From JL08 sp039969355 (lineage in GTDB: Bacteria; Pseudomonadota; Alphaproteobacteria; Rhodobacterales; Rhodobacteraceae): a stretch of DNA of 64,000 nucleotides. The position numbers and the translations under genes were made by a program. The stretch's first letter is position 1, and the number at the start of each line of letters is the position of its first letter. The notes beneath the pieces were generated by a model. The model was not told the DNA's origin. It saw nothing but the letters and a program-made list of their open reading frames with translations, and did not search any database. Positions 26,069-35,650 of the stretch are shown here, piece after piece. The stretch is taken from NCBI GenBank assembly GCA_039969355.1, contig JBDVOA010000040.1:1-64000 (forward strand), written 5' to 3'.

Positions 26069-28489
26069 ATGCGGACCCACGCACAGGCTGTTGTAATCGG
26101 GGGTGGAGTCATTGGCTGCTCGATCCTTTACCATCTGACCAAACTTGGATGGACAGATGTGGTTCTGCTGGAACGTTCGGAACTGACGTCAGGATCAACC
26201 TGGCACGCGGCGGCCAATATCCACGGCCTGCACGACAGCACCAATATCAGTCGCATTCAACATTACACGATGGGGCTTTACAAAGAACTTGAGCAAGAAA
26301 CCGGTCAGAGTTGTGGTGTTTTCCAACCTGGCAGTCTTTACCTCGCGCAGACTGAAGCCCGCGAACATCAGCTGCGACTGCAAGCTGCCAAGGCCAAGCT
26401 TTATGGGATGAATTTTCACGAGGTCGACCGGGCTGAGGCGGAACGGCTGCATCCTCTGGTCGATTATGACGGCATCCGTTGCATTATGTGGGAACCGGAT
26501 GGCGGCAATGTCGATCCCTCGGGCGTGACGAACGCCTATGCCACCGGCGCACGCCAAAACGGCGCTGAGATCATCAGGTTTTGCCCGGTGACCGGGACTG
26601 AGCAGCAAGCTGACGGCAGTTGGGTTGTTCGCACCGAAAAGGGCGACATTGCCACGCAGTGGGTCATCAACGCAGCTGGCCTTTGGGGGCGGGAGGTCGC
26701 GGCGATGGCGGGCTTGGAACTGCCGTTACAGCCGACCGAGCACCAGTATTTTGTCACCGAAACCATTGCAGAAATTGACGCCATGGATCGTCGTTTGCCA
26801 TCCGTGGCGGACCGGGACGGCGAATATTATTTGCGTCAAGAGGGGCAGGGGTTGCTGGTCGGTGCTTACGAGCGGGACATGCGCTTTTGGGCTGAAGACG
26901 GCACTCCGCAAGGGTTTGGGCACGAACTGTTCGCAGATGATCTGGAACGAATTGAAGAGAACATGATGCGTGCGATTGACCGGGTGCCGGTTGTGGGTAC
27001 AGCGGGCATCAAGCGGGTGATAAACGGCCCGATGATCTGGTCTCCGGATTCCAACGTTTTGTTTGGTCCGGTCCCCGAACTGAGTAATTATTTCTGCTGC
27101 AACGGCATCATCCCCGGGTTCAGCCAATCCGGTGGCATGGGGCTGATGGCAGCCCAGTGGATCATCGAAGGTGAATCCAAATACGATATGTTTGCATGGG
27201 ACATGGCGCGCTTCGGGGCGTGGGCGGGAAAAGAGTTCACCAAGGCGCGTGTCGGCAACCAATATGCACATCGTTTCAGCATTCACTTTCCCAACGAAGA
27301 ACGCGATGCCGGCCGCCCGGTCCGCACGCGCCCGATATACGAGCTGCAAAAATCCATGGGCGCGGTGATGGGGCTCAACTATGGCTGGGAACACCCGCTT
27401 TGGTACGCGGGTGCGCCGGGAACAAAAGATACCAACGGGTTTACGCGCCAGAATTGGTGGGCCCCGGTGGGTGAGGAATGCAAGATGCTGCGGGATCGCG
27501 CAGGCATCATCGATATTTCGAACTTTGCCAAATACGTTTGCAAGGGTCCGGGAGCCGCTGCCTGGCTGAATGCAGTGTTTGCCAACACCATGCCCAAAGC
27601 AATTGGTCGATCCTGCCTGACGCCGTTGATCGGACAACGCGGCGGTATCGCCGGGGATTTTACCGTAACCCGACTGGCAGGGGACGAGTTCTGGATTATC
27701 GGCTCCGGTATGGCCGAACGTTATCACGCCCGGTTTTTCAAGCAGGTGCCATTGCCTGATGGCACGACCTTTGAAAGCAGGACTGAAGCGATGTGTGGGT
27801 TCAATGTTGCCGGACCTGAAAGCCGCGCCATGTTGCAACGCTTGACCAACGCGTCTCTGGCGACCGAAGATTTTCCTTTCATGCGATCCAAGAAGATCGA
27901 GCTCGCCGGGGTAGGGGTGCTTGCCCTGCGGGTTTCTTTTACTGGTGATCTTGGTTGGGAACTTCATTGTGCCACCGATGATCAGGAACGTCTTTACCAG
28001 GCATTACTCGAGGCTGGAAAAACCATTGGCGCCGGTCCCGTCGGCGGGCGTGCGCTAATGAGCTTGCGAATCGAAAAAGGCTATGGGTCCTGGAGCAGGG
28101 AGTACTCCCCAGAATATTGGCCACAAGAGGTTGGTCTGGATCGATTGTGCAAAATGGATAAGGACTTCCTCAACAAAGGGTCTGTCGCGGAGACAATGAA
28201 AAACGAACCGCGCGAACGTATGGTCATATTGGCGCTGGATGAGGCAGACACCAAAGATTCAAATGCCGATGCGACGGGCGGTGAACCAATATTCAAGAAT
28301 GGCGTTGGCATTGGCCGTGTGACGTCGGGCACCTATGGCTACACCGTAGAAATGTCGCTTGCGCTGGGCTTTGTGAAAGACGCCGGACCCGGAGATCAGG
28401 TTGAAGTTATGGTACTGGGCAGACCGCACAAAGCGAAAATACTAGATCAAGCGCCTTTCGATCCGCAAGGCACGAGGCTTCGCACCTGA
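26069..28489 (+). CDS. Dimethylglycine/sarcosine-dehydrogenase-like FAD + GcvT protein
   Basis: 806 aa from ATG 26069 (AGAGGA eight bases upstream). N-terminal DAO-type FAD domain (AVVIGGGVIGCSILYHL) with the His for covalent FAD attachment plausible in SGSTWHAAANIHGL. A central FAO_M domain follows, then C-terminal aminomethyltransferase domains (GcvT: FNVAGPESRAMLQRL, GDLGWELHC) that bind tetrahydrofolate. Such proteins demethylate N-methyl compounds and pass the one-carbon unit to folate. Roseobacters carry many paralogues, so the substrate is open. Confidence 0.85.
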   Translation: MRTHAQAVVIGGGVIGCSILYHLTKLGWTDVVLLERSELTSGSTWHAAANIHGLHDSTNISRIQHYTMGLYKELEQETGQSCGVFQPGSLYLAQTEAREHQLRLQAAKAKLYGMNFHEVDRAEAERLHPLVDYDGIRCIMWEPDGGNVDPSGVTNAYATGARQNGAEIIRFCPVTGTEQQADGSWVVRTEKGDIATQWVINAAGLWGREVAAMAGLELPLQPTEHQYFVTETIAEIDAMDRRLPSVADRDGEYYLRQEGQGLLVGAYERDMRFWAEDGTPQGFGHELFADDLERIEENMMRAIDRVPVVGTAGIKRVINGPMIWSPDSNVLFGPVPELSNYFCCNGIIPGFSQSGGMGLMAAQWIIEGESKYDMFAWDMARFGAWAGKEFTKARVGNQYAHRFSIHFPNEERDAGRPVRTRPIYELQKSMGAVMGLNYGWEHPLWYAGAPGTKDTNGFTRQNWWAPVGEECKMLRDRAGIIDISNFAKYVCKGPGAAAWLNAVFANTMPKAIGRSCLTPLIGQRGGIAGDFTVTRLAGDEFWIIGSGMAERYHARFFKQVPLPDGTTFESRTEAMCGFNVAGPESRAMLQRLTNASLATEDFPFMRSKKIELAGVGVLALRVSFTGDLGWELHCATDDQERLYQALLEAGKTIGAGPVGGRALMSLRIEKGYGSWSREYSPEYWPQEVGLDRLCKMDKDFLNKGSVAETMKNEPRERMVILALDEADTKDSNADATGGEPIFKNGVGIGRVTSGTYGYTVEMSLALGFVKDAGPGDQVEVMVLGRPHKAKILDQAPFDPQGTRLRT

Positions 28490-28901
28490 GCAAATCCGTG
28501 CCTCGCTGGGTGCCATCGAAATGGTGCCGCAAAACCGATCTCGAACATTTTTGTGAGGTCTGGAGATATGCCGGCGATGCCCTCACGTGTTCATTTGCGA
28601 GAGAAGCTGCCCGCGTATTGATGAGTATGGAAGCGATCAATAAGATTACATTAATTTCGGGTGGTATATAATTGAAAAATAATGATAATTGTTTGACTTT
28701 GGATAGAAAGAAGCGCTCCAGCGTGACTCATTCAATTAATTGTAAAGAAACGTGTTCTTTTTATTGGGTGTAATCCGCAATATTTGTGCTAGGATGCGAG
28801 TCCACAACAACAAGTTATTATTACGAGTTTCCAAATAGATAGGCCGCGTGCAACTGCAGAGCGGATTTTGCGCCAAACCGCTTAGAAATGTGAGATCATA
28901 G
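28490..28901. other. 412-base intergenic region before the porin gene
   Basis: No gene is supported. The second half is AT-rich and very probably holds the porin promoter and regulatory sites, but I cannot assign -35/-10 boxes with confidence. Confidence 0.4.
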
Positions 28902-30005
28902 ATGTTTCACTGGTCCAGATTAACGATCCTTGCAATCGCCTCAGCCAGCGTAGGTGTGCCGGCCTTTGCGGAATTCAGATATGACAATAACTCAGGCGGC
29001 AACGTGCTTTTGTACGGCCAGTTTGACCCCGCATATCTGTCCTTTGATGATGGCGTATCCACCACAAATGAGATCGTGGACAATACCAATTCCAACAGTC
29101 GCGTTGGGCTGGATGTGTTTCAACCCTATGGGGACAACATTTTTCGCTTCAATTTTGAGACGGCGTTGGGGCTGCGCCAATCGGCTAACGTAAGTCAAAC
29201 CAACACCCCTTCGGGCCTGAACTGGCAACGGACGGATATCCGGAAGGTCGACTTTAGTTTCAAGACGGCAAATTATGGGACTTTCTCCGCTGGTCAGGGG
29301 AATATGGCAACGGACGGGGCCGCCGAGACTGATCTCTCGGGAACGACACTGGTGAACTATTCGTCGGTTCCTGACACAGCAGGTAGCTTTGAATTCCGTA
29401 CCAGTGCTGGTGCTCTTTCAGGCATCACCATCGGTGACAATTTTTCAAACTTTGATGGGAGCCGCCGTGGACGCGTGCGTTATGATTCACCGACCTTCAG
29501 CGGATTCAGGGTATCGGCCGCTTGGGGTAAAGAAATTCTTGCGGAAAACAACGATGACGAATTTATGGACGTCGCGCTTCGTTATGCAAACGAATTTGGT
29601 AAAATAAAGCTTGCTGGTGCCGTGGGTATTTCCCGGCGTGACAGTAACGGAACCGACAGAGACGACACCATCGGTTCGATCAGCATGCTGCACGATACCG
29701 GATTCAACGCGACCTTGGCACTGGGGGACCGGGAGGGCGCTGGTGACTATCGCTATGGAAAGGTGGGTTATATCGGAAACTGGCTGTCGGCGGGAACAAC
29801 GGCGTTGTCCGTCGATTATTACGATGGTTCAGATACTATCTCTTCGGGATCGTCCTCGGAAAGTTTTGGCTTTGGTGTCGTTCAGAGAATCGATAGTGTA
29901 AGGCTTGAAGTCTATCTCGGGTATCGGACCTATGAATTAAGCGAGACAACGCAGAGCTATCAGGATGCCTCTTCAGTCCTGTTCGGCACCCGGCTCAAGT
30001 TCTGA
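28902..30005 (+). CDS. Outer-membrane porin (porin_4 type)
   Basis: 367 aa: signal peptide cut after FA-EF, then alternating beta-strand pattern throughout (NVLLYGQFDPAYLSF, SRVGLDVFQPYG, ALSVDYYDG) and the obligatory C-terminal Phe (LFGTRLKF). Trimeric porins of this group let small solutes across the outer membrane and are abundant in Rhodobacteraceae. Followed at once by an intrinsic terminator. Confidence 0.85.
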   Translation: MFHWSRLTILAIASASVGVPAFAEFRYDNNSGGNVLLYGQFDPAYLSFDDGVSTTNEIVDNTNSNSRVGLDVFQPYGDNIFRFNFETALGLRQSANVSQTNTPSGLNWQRTDIRKVDFSFKTANYGTFSAGQGNMATDGAAETDLSGTTLVNYSSVPDTAGSFEFRTSAGALSGITIGDNFSNFDGSRRGRVRYDSPTFSGFRVSAAWGKEILAENNDDEFMDVALRYANEFGKIKLAGAVGISRRDSNGTDRDDTIGSISMLHDTGFNATLALGDREGAGDYRYGKVGYIGNWLSAGTTALSVDYYDGSDTISSGSSSESFGFGVVQRIDSVRLEVYLGYRTYELSETTQSYQDASSVLFGTRLKF

Positions 30006-30036
30006 GTTACGTTTTAAGACTTGGGTATTGAAATGA

Positions 30037-30064
30037 GCACGTCCGGCTTTGGGCGTGTTTTTTT
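30037..30064 (+). terminator. Rho-independent terminator of the porin gene
   Basis: CACGTCC (30038-30044) pairs with GGGCGTG (30051-30057), one G-T wobble, followed by seven Ts. It begins 32 bases after the porin stop. Confidence 0.8.
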
Positions 30065-30201
30065 ATGTAGTTTGCGGATTTTTGACTATGGTCTGCGTCC
30101 CAATGGCCTTTGCACTTGCACCGACCCGCGTGGGCCAATAGAAGGCCACAAATTTGCTTGGCGCGCGGTTTGCGTGCGCATGAACTCATGGGGAAATCTT
30201 G

Positions 30202-31533
30202 ATGCAGGTTACCGAAACGCTGAACGAAGGTCTGAAGCGCGGCTATTCCATTACTGTCACCGCCGCAGAACTGGACACCAAGGTCAACGACAAGTTGAAA
30301 GAAGCCCAGCCAGAGGTGGAAATGAAGGGCTTTCGCAAGGGCAAGGTTCCGATGGCCCTGCTGAAAAAACAATTCGGTCAGAAGGTTCTGGGCGAAGCGA
30401 TGCAGGAAGCCATCGATGGCGCGATGAACGATCACTTCAAAGCCAGCGGTGACCGCCCGGCGCTTCAGCCTGACGTCAAGATGACCAACGAAGACTGGAC
30501 TGAAGGCGATGACGTTCTTGTTGATATGTCATATGAGGCACTGCCTGAAATCCCAGAAGTCGATCTGAAAGCGATCAAGCTGGAAAAAATGGTTGCAAAG
30601 GCGGATGAAAAAGCAGTGGACGAAGCGCTGACCAATCTGGCCGAATCCGCGCAGGATTTCAAAGACCGCAAGAAGAACTCCAAAGCCAAAGATGGTGATC
30701 AGGTCACTATGGATTTCCTTGGCAAGGTTGATGGTGAGGCCTTTGAGGGTGGTTCCGCCGAGGACTATCCGCTGGTACTGGGATCGAACTCATTCATCCC
30801 CGGATTTGAAGAGCAACTGGTTGGTGTGAAAGTTGGCGAAGAGAAAGCCGTTAACGTTTCGTTCCCAGCAGACTATCAGGCAGAGCATCTGGCCGGAAAA
30901 GAAGCGATGTTCGACTGCACGATCAAGGCTGTCAAAGAACCAACCGCTGCAGAAATCAACGACGAATTGGCTACCAAATTTGGCGCGGACGATCTAGCCG
31001 CTCTTAAGACCCAGATCGGTGAGCGTCTGGAATCTGAATATACAGGGGCCGCGCGCGCTGTGATGAAGCGCGGGCTGTTGGATGCGCTGGACGATGTTGT
31101 GAGTTTTGAATTGCCACCTTCGCTGGTCACAGCCGAAGCGGGTCAAATTGCGCACCAGCTTTGGCACGAAGAAAACCCAGATGTGGAGGGGCACGATCAT
31201 CCAGAGATCGAAACCTCGGATGAGCACACTAAATTGGCAGAACGCCGGGTACGTCTTGGTCTTTTGCTGGCGGAATTGGGTCAGAAAGCCGAAGTGGAAG
31301 TGACTGACGCTGAAATGACGCAAGCCATCATGAATCAGGCGCGCCAATACCCCGGGCAAGAGCGCGAGTTTTTCGAATACGTCCAGAAAAACCAGCAGAT
31401 GCAGCAGCAGATGCGTGCGCCGTTGTTTGAAGACAAAGTTGTTGACTACGTTTTTGAACTGGCAAATGTGAAAGAAAAAAAGGTTTCCAAAGACGCTCTG
31501 CAAAAGGCGATTGAAGCCCTCGAAGACGAGTAA
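30202..31533 (+). CDS. tig: Trigger factor chaperone/prolyl isomerase
   Basis: 443 aa from ATG 30202 (GGGGAAA upstream; the TTG one codon earlier is unlikely). N-terminal ribosome-binding domain with the signature GFRKGKVP near residue 45, a central FKBP-type PPIase domain (GDQVTMDFLGKVDGEAFEGG), and a helical C-terminal chaperone cradle. It binds nascent chains at the ribosome exit tunnel. Single gene with its own terminator. Confidence 0.95.
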   Translation: MQVTETLNEGLKRGYSITVTAAELDTKVNDKLKEAQPEVEMKGFRKGKVPMALLKKQFGQKVLGEAMQEAIDGAMNDHFKASGDRPALQPDVKMTNEDWTEGDDVLVDMSYEALPEIPEVDLKAIKLEKMVAKADEKAVDEALTNLAESAQDFKDRKKNSKAKDGDQVTMDFLGKVDGEAFEGGSAEDYPLVLGSNSFIPGFEEQLVGVKVGEEKAVNVSFPADYQAEHLAGKEAMFDCTIKAVKEPTAAEINDELATKFGADDLAALKTQIGERLESEYTGAARAVMKRGLLDALDDVVSFELPPSLVTAEAGQIAHQLWHEENPDVEGHDHPEIETSDEHTKLAERRVRLGLLLAELGQKAEVEVTDAEMTQAIMNQARQYPGQEREFFEYVQKNQQMQQQMRAPLFEDKVVDYVFELANVKEKKVSKDALQKAIEALEDE

Positions 31534-31555
31534 CCATCAGCTCGTTTCGATCATT

Positions 31556-31584
31556 GGGGCGGCCCTAAAAGGCGGCCCCTTTTT
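31556..31584 (+). terminator. Rho-independent terminator of tig
   Basis: A GC-rich nine-position stem with one mismatch (31556-31564 with 31571-31579) around CTAAAA is followed by TTTTT. Confidence 0.8.
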
Positions 31585-31825
31585 GCGTTTTATGGTTTGG
31601 CTGCTGTAGTTTTCCGATGGATTCTAGCCGCCTCTTTTAGACGATCATTGCCAACCCAACAGACGGGTTCGAACACTGGTCTGGTGACAACGGCGCGGTT
31701 CTAGTCACATTCAAGACCTTTGGCGGTCACTAATTGGCCACGTTTTGATGGTTTCTCGGGTTTAGCCCGCGCCTGCAGGGATAGAGAATACATTTTTGAA
31801 AAGGCAAATTGAGGGGAGAGCGGAC

Positions 31826-32728
31826 ATGGATCTGGTTGCTTGGCTGGCAAACCCAACTTGGATGTCTGAGATCACCATCTCATTGCTGGCGATTCTTGTG
31901 CTCTACTTCGTATTCAAAAAAACATCTGAGTTGAGCAGACATGCAGCGGAAAACTCGGTCGCTACTCTTGTTCTTGGGGCTGCGAATATCTGCGTTGCAA
32001 TTCTTTTTTTCGAAGACCTCAACGCGCTAGCGCAATCAGCTTATCAATCGCTTTCCATACCAACACTTGATCCAAAATTATGGGAAAATGTTCCGTTGTG
32101 GATTGTCTGTATCATTGGCGTCGCCGCCAAAGATCTGGTCGATTACTGGAATCATCGATTAATGCACACAAAGTGGGGCTGGCCGACCCATGCGGCCCAT
32201 CATTCGGACACTCATGTAAATGCGTTTACGGCAAACAGGATTCATTTCCTCGAAGCATTGGTCATGAGCTTCAGCTACATTCTGCTACTGACCTGGATGC
32301 AAATTCCGCAGGCAATCCCGTTTGTCGTCATCTTCTACTCTTTACACAACAAATATGTGCACATGGATTTGGATTTTGAACACGGGCCGCTCAAGTATCT
32401 TATTGCTTCGCCAGTATATCACCGGTGGCATCACGCAGATGTACCGGAAGCCTATGGGAAAAATCTGGCCAATGTTATGCCCATTTATGACGTAATGTTC
32501 GGAACCTTCTACAATCCGGGAAAATGCCATGCGCCGATGGGCGCGTTAAAGAGCGGTATCGCAGACAAGAACCCAATTCTGATCTTTATCTATCCGTTTC
32601 AGGAGTGGGCACGGCTTATCCGGGCATCATGGACAAAGCATACTGACACAAAGAAGAAATATGGGTCCGAAACCTCCATTGGGCCAGATTGTACGGCTGA
32701 AATGTCAGATACTGCGACGGGTCGCTAA
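31826..32728 (+). CDS. Fatty acid hydroxylase / sterol desaturase superfamily protein
   Basis: 300 aa from ATG 31826 (GAGGGGAG upstream). Four or more membrane helices and the histidine boxes of di-iron membrane oxidases: HRLMH, HAAHH, and YHRWHHAD near the C-terminus. Members hydroxylate or desaturate lipids, sterols or carotenoids. No pathway partner is adjacent, so the lipid substrate is unknown. Confidence 0.85.
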   Translation: MDLVAWLANPTWMSEITISLLAILVLYFVFKKTSELSRHAAENSVATLVLGAANICVAILFFEDLNALAQSAYQSLSIPTLDPKLWENVPLWIVCIIGVAAKDLVDYWNHRLMHTKWGWPTHAAHHSDTHVNAFTANRIHFLEALVMSFSYILLLTWMQIPQAIPFVVIFYSLHNKYVHMDLDFEHGPLKYLIASPVYHRWHHADVPEAYGKNLANVMPIYDVMFGTFYNPGKCHAPMGALKSGIADKNPILIFIYPFQEWARLIRASWTKHTDTKKKYGSETSIGPDCTAEMSDTATGR

Positions 32729-32797
32729 AGGACACTGCGGCGACATCTGTAGGTAGGCCACCTGAGTTCAATTTGTATTGTACCTTTTGGAAAACAC

Positions 32798-33262
32798 TCA
32801 GGATCTCAGTCCGGTTTCTTTGAGCATGCCGCGTCGTTTGGCCTCGTAGTAATAGCCCTGAGAATACCATTTGACTGCTGTATCGTAGCTGCGGTCTGAC
32901 AACAGCCATGCACCGCGCAGGTATTTGACCGCGTATTTCAGGTTGGTTTCTGCATCAAGCAGGCTATTTGGCGGACCTCGATGCCCCATTGTGCCAGCGG
33001 TCTGAGGCAGTATCTGCATCAACCCATAGTACGGGCCATTGCGGGCGCTGGGTCGATGTGTGCTCTCGCGGATTACGACACGATGAACCAACGGGCGAGG
33101 GACTTCGTAGAAATCGGCGTATTTGTTGATCAGCACCCGTAGCTCCGGAGTTTCGTTAGGGTAGAGCGGCGGCTCATCTTGATCGACGTCGGACCGGCGC
33201 GCGCATCCTGTAGCAAAGGCAGTGATCAGAAATAGCGCGGTCCGGCGGGTGTACTTTGACAT
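32798..33262 (-). CDS. Lytic transglycosylase lipoprotein (SLT domain)
   Basis: 154 aa from ATG 33262 (AGGAG six bases upstream). Lipobox FATGC with Cys 20. SLT-type catalytic Glu 66 in VIREST, followed by the GLMQILPQTAG motif and AETNLKYAVKYLRG. It cleaves peptidoglycan glycan strands with formation of anhydromuramic ends, acting from a membrane anchor in the periplasm. It is smaller than most Slt/MltC-type enzymes and consists of little more than the catalytic domain. Confidence 0.9.
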   Translation of the reverse strand: MSKYTRRTALFLITAFATGCARRSDVDQDEPPLYPNETPELRVLINKYADFYEVPRPLVHRVVIRESTHRPSARNGPYYGLMQILPQTAGTMGHRGPPNSLLDAETNLKYAVKYLRGAWLLSDRSYDTAVKWYSQGYYYEAKRRGMLKETGLRS

Positions 33263-33378
33263 ATTCGCTCCTAGGGGCTCCAATCTCTATCTGTCAGATG
33301 CAACGCTAAGCACAAGGCGGACTTCTGCCATCAGCGACAAATTGAGCAATTACCATCGCAACATCGTAAGGCACCCAC

Positions 33379-33409
33379 AAAAAAGCCGCGCAGAGAATCT
33401 GCGCGGCTT
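33379..33409 (-). terminator. Rho-independent terminator of the rpsF-rpsR-rplI operon
   Basis: A perfect 10-bp stem (GCCGCGCAGA paired, loop GAA on the plus strand) is followed on the minus strand by a run of six Ts. It lies 24 bases after the rplI stop. Confidence 0.9.
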
Positions 33410-33432
33410 CTAATTTATTGGATGGAGATGGC

Positions 33433-34083
33433 CTAGCTGGCCGGCGTTTCTTCTTCGCCGCCCTCGGATGCTTCACTTTCTTCGTTCGCAATGCCAACAC
33501 TTTCGGCAAGATCAAAGTCTTCCGAAGCAGCGCTGCCGATATCATCGAACAATTCGGCAATTTCGAACTCTGCTGCAGCTTCTTCTTCGGCGGCCAGTTC
33601 CTGAATCGACTTGCCGGAAGCTTGCAACTCCGCCTCTTCTGGCGAACGCGCAACGTTCATGTATATCTCGGTTTCAACTTCCGGGTGCAGCACCACGGAA
33701 ACTGCGTGCAGGCCCAGATACTTAATTGGACTGATCAGCGCGATTTGTTTGCGGTCCAGAGAGAAACCATTTTCAGTTGCACAGTCAGCAGCGTCACGGG
33801 TTGTGACCGAGCCATAAAGAGCACCAGCATCTGAGGCAGAGCGAATCACGACGAACTGCTGTCCGCTCAGCTTCTCCGCCATAGCTTCGGCTTCTTTTTT
33901 GGTTTCGAGATTCTGAGCCTCTAATTGGGTCTTGCGTGCTTCAAAGCTGGCGATGTTGGCGTCAGAGGCCGACAGTGCCTTGCCTTTTGGCAGCAGGAAG
34001 TTGCGGGCATAACCGGGTTTGACGTCGACGACTTCGCCCATCTGGCCCAGTTTGGCCACACGTTCTAAAAGGATAACTTGCAT
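33433..34083 (-). CDS. rplI: 50S ribosomal protein L9 with long acidic tail
   Basis: 216 aa versus about 149 in E. coli. The first 150 residues are standard L9 (MQVILLERVAKLGQMGEVVDV, GYARNFLLPKGKA). The extra 60 or so C-terminal residues are Glu/Ala/Ser-rich and disordered-looking, ending GGEEETPAS. L9 bridges near the L1 stalk and limits frameshifting. Third gene of the rpsF-rpsR-rplI operon with AAGGAG at its start. Confidence 0.97.
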   Translation of the reverse strand: MQVILLERVAKLGQMGEVVDVKPGYARNFLLPKGKALSASDANIASFEARKTQLEAQNLETKKEAEAMAEKLSGQQFVVIRSASDAGALYGSVTTRDAADCATENGFSLDRKQIALISPIKYLGLHAVSVVLHPEVETEIYMNVARSPEEAELQASGKSIQELAAEEEAAAEFEIAELFDDIGSAASEDFDLAESVGIANEESEASEGGEEETPAS

Positions 34084-34095
34084 GTGCTTTGCTCC

Positions 34096-34323
34096 TTAGT
34101 TCACGGCGTAGGGCAGAAGCGCCAGAAAGCGTGCACGTTTGATGGCACGGGCCAGCTCACGTTGCTTTTTGGCGGAGACGGCGGTGATACGCGAGGGCAC
34201 GATTTTGCCACGCTCAGAGATGTAGCGCTGCAGGAGACGTGTATCTTTGTAGTCGATGGCTGGCGCGTTATCGCCCGAGAAGGGGCATACTTTGCGACGG
34301 CGGAAAAATGGTTTGGCTGCCAT
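34096..34323 (-). CDS. rpsR: 30S ribosomal protein S18
   Basis: 75 aa, canonical S18: RRKVCPFSGDNAP near the N-terminus, IDYKDTRLLQRYISERGKI and ITAVSAKKQRELARAIKRAR. It pairs with S6 on the 30S platform, which fits the gene order. Twelve bases separate it from rplI. Confidence 0.97.
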   Translation of the reverse strand: MAAKPFFRRRKVCPFSGDNAPAIDYKDTRLLQRYISERGKIVPSRITAVSAKKQRELARAIKRARFLALLPYAVN

Positions 34324-34352
34324 GGTTTAGCGTCCTTGTTTCAAGCGTTCGA

Positions 34353-34706
34353 TCAACGGCGTTCGCGGCGATCGCCACGTTCGTCGCGTTTTTGCATCTG
34401 CACGGATGGCAGTTCAGCGTGGGCATCAACCTTAATAGTCAGCACACGCATCACATCGTCATGCAAACGCATCAGGCGTTCCATTTCCTGCACAGCAGGG
34501 GCCGGCGCATCGGACCGCATAAAAGCATAGTGTCCCTTGCGGTTTTTGTTGATCTTATAGGCCATGGTTTTGACGCCCCAATACTCGTTATCCACGAGTG
34601 ATCCGCCATTGTCTGACAGAACAGAGCCAAAATGTTCGATAAGGCCTTCTGCTTGCGTGTTGGACAGATCCTGACGCGCAATCATTACATGCTCATAAAG
34701 GGGCAT
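34353..34706 (-). CDS. rpsF: 30S ribosomal protein S6
   Basis: 117 aa from ATG 34706 (AGGAG upstream). Canonical start MPLYEHVMIARQDLSN, central GVKTMAYKINKNRKGHYAFM, and a charged Arg/Asp/Glu tail (KRDERGDRRERR). First gene of the ribosomal operon. The 301-base gap to the divergent yceI gene (34707-35007) must hold the operon promoter; no further gene is seen in it. Confidence 0.97.
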   Translation of the reverse strand: MPLYEHVMIARQDLSNTQAEGLIEHFGSVLSDNGGSLVDNEYWGVKTMAYKINKNRKGHYAFMRSDAPAPAVQEMERLMRLHDDVMRVLTIKVDAHAELPSVQMQKRDERGDRRERR

Positions 34707-35007
34707 GTGCACTCCTACTTTTATATCAAGGCGCATTTCAAAGGCGGGGCGATAGCCTTTCGCGGCCCCACCACGAGAGACTGCGCGGTTCAGATGTTTG
34801 CGAAAGGAAGGCCCCATATACACGGTCTGGCTGTCATCGCAAGCCCGCCGGTAAATGTGGTCCAAATAGCGGCTGCGGACGGCGTGACCGACAATTCCTT
34901 GCCAATGTGCAAATGATCACACAACCTGTTGACAATTGCCGGATTGCTGAAGCCGTTGGCAATGCCTTTATCGGGTCATCTAACATATTTATTCAGGAGA
35001 CACCGAA

Positions 35008-35595
35008 ATGAGAACTATCTTCTTGGCAGCTGCCTTGGCTACCTCTGCCACTGTCGCTACAGCGGCACCCGAAGCCTATGGCGTCGACCCCAGCCACAGT
35101 CAGGTGGCGTTTTCCTACAGTCATGCTGGATTCTCGACGACATATGGTATGTTTTCGGGCTTTGAGGGTGAGGTCTTGTTTGACAAGGACGACCCGGCGA
35201 ATTCTTCTGTGACGGTGTCCATAGCAACCGAGAAAATGATCACCGGATGGGGTGACCGGGACGACCATTTTCTGAAATCTGGTGATTTTTTTAAAACTGC
35301 GGACCATCCGGCCATAACTTTCGTGTCAACAAATATTGAGGTGACGGGAGAGAAAACCGCGCTTATCTCTGGTGATCTGACGTTGAACGGAGTGACGAAA
35401 GAGGTGGTGCTGGACGCAACGCTGAATGCAGTTATCGAATCCTATCCGTTTCCTCCATTTGACGGAAAACCGGCCTTGGGTTTTAGTGCAACGACAACTC
35501 TGACGCGCAGTGAATTCGATCTGGGGCTATTTGCGCCGTTCGTCGGCGATGAAGTTGATTTGCAGATTTCGATTGAGGCGATGAAGCTGAATTGA
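35008..35595 (+). CDS. YceI family periplasmic lipocalin-like protein
   Basis: 195 aa, signal peptide (1-19), then the YceI pattern: YGVDPSHSQVAFSYSHAGFS, VTVSIATEKMITGWGDRDDH, KTADHPAITFVS, SGDLTLNGVTKEV. YceI proteins form beta-barrels that bind polyisoprenoid-like lipids in the periplasm. AGGAG stands eight bases before the start. The convergent neighbour is a b561-YceI fusion, so two YceI domains are encoded side by side. Confidence 0.9.
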   Translation: MRTIFLAAALATSATVATAAPEAYGVDPSHSQVAFSYSHAGFSTTYGMFSGFEGEVLFDKDDPANSSVTVSIATEKMITGWGDRDDHFLKSGDFFKTADHPAITFVSTNIEVTGEKTALISGDLTLNGVTKEVVLDATLNAVIESYPFPPFDGKPALGFSATTTLTRSEFDLGLFAPFVGDEVDLQISIEAMKLN

Positions 35596-35650
35596 TCCAA
35601 TTGGCACCGAACAACTACCACCGGCCGTGATTCCTCGTTATGGCCGGTTA

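Noticed and set aside
26726..27967. 413-aa open frame on the minus strand
   Set aside because: It is fully antisense to the FAD/GcvT-type gene, has no recognisable motif and shows the Arg/His/Gly-rich composition of a shadow frame in GC-rich DNA.
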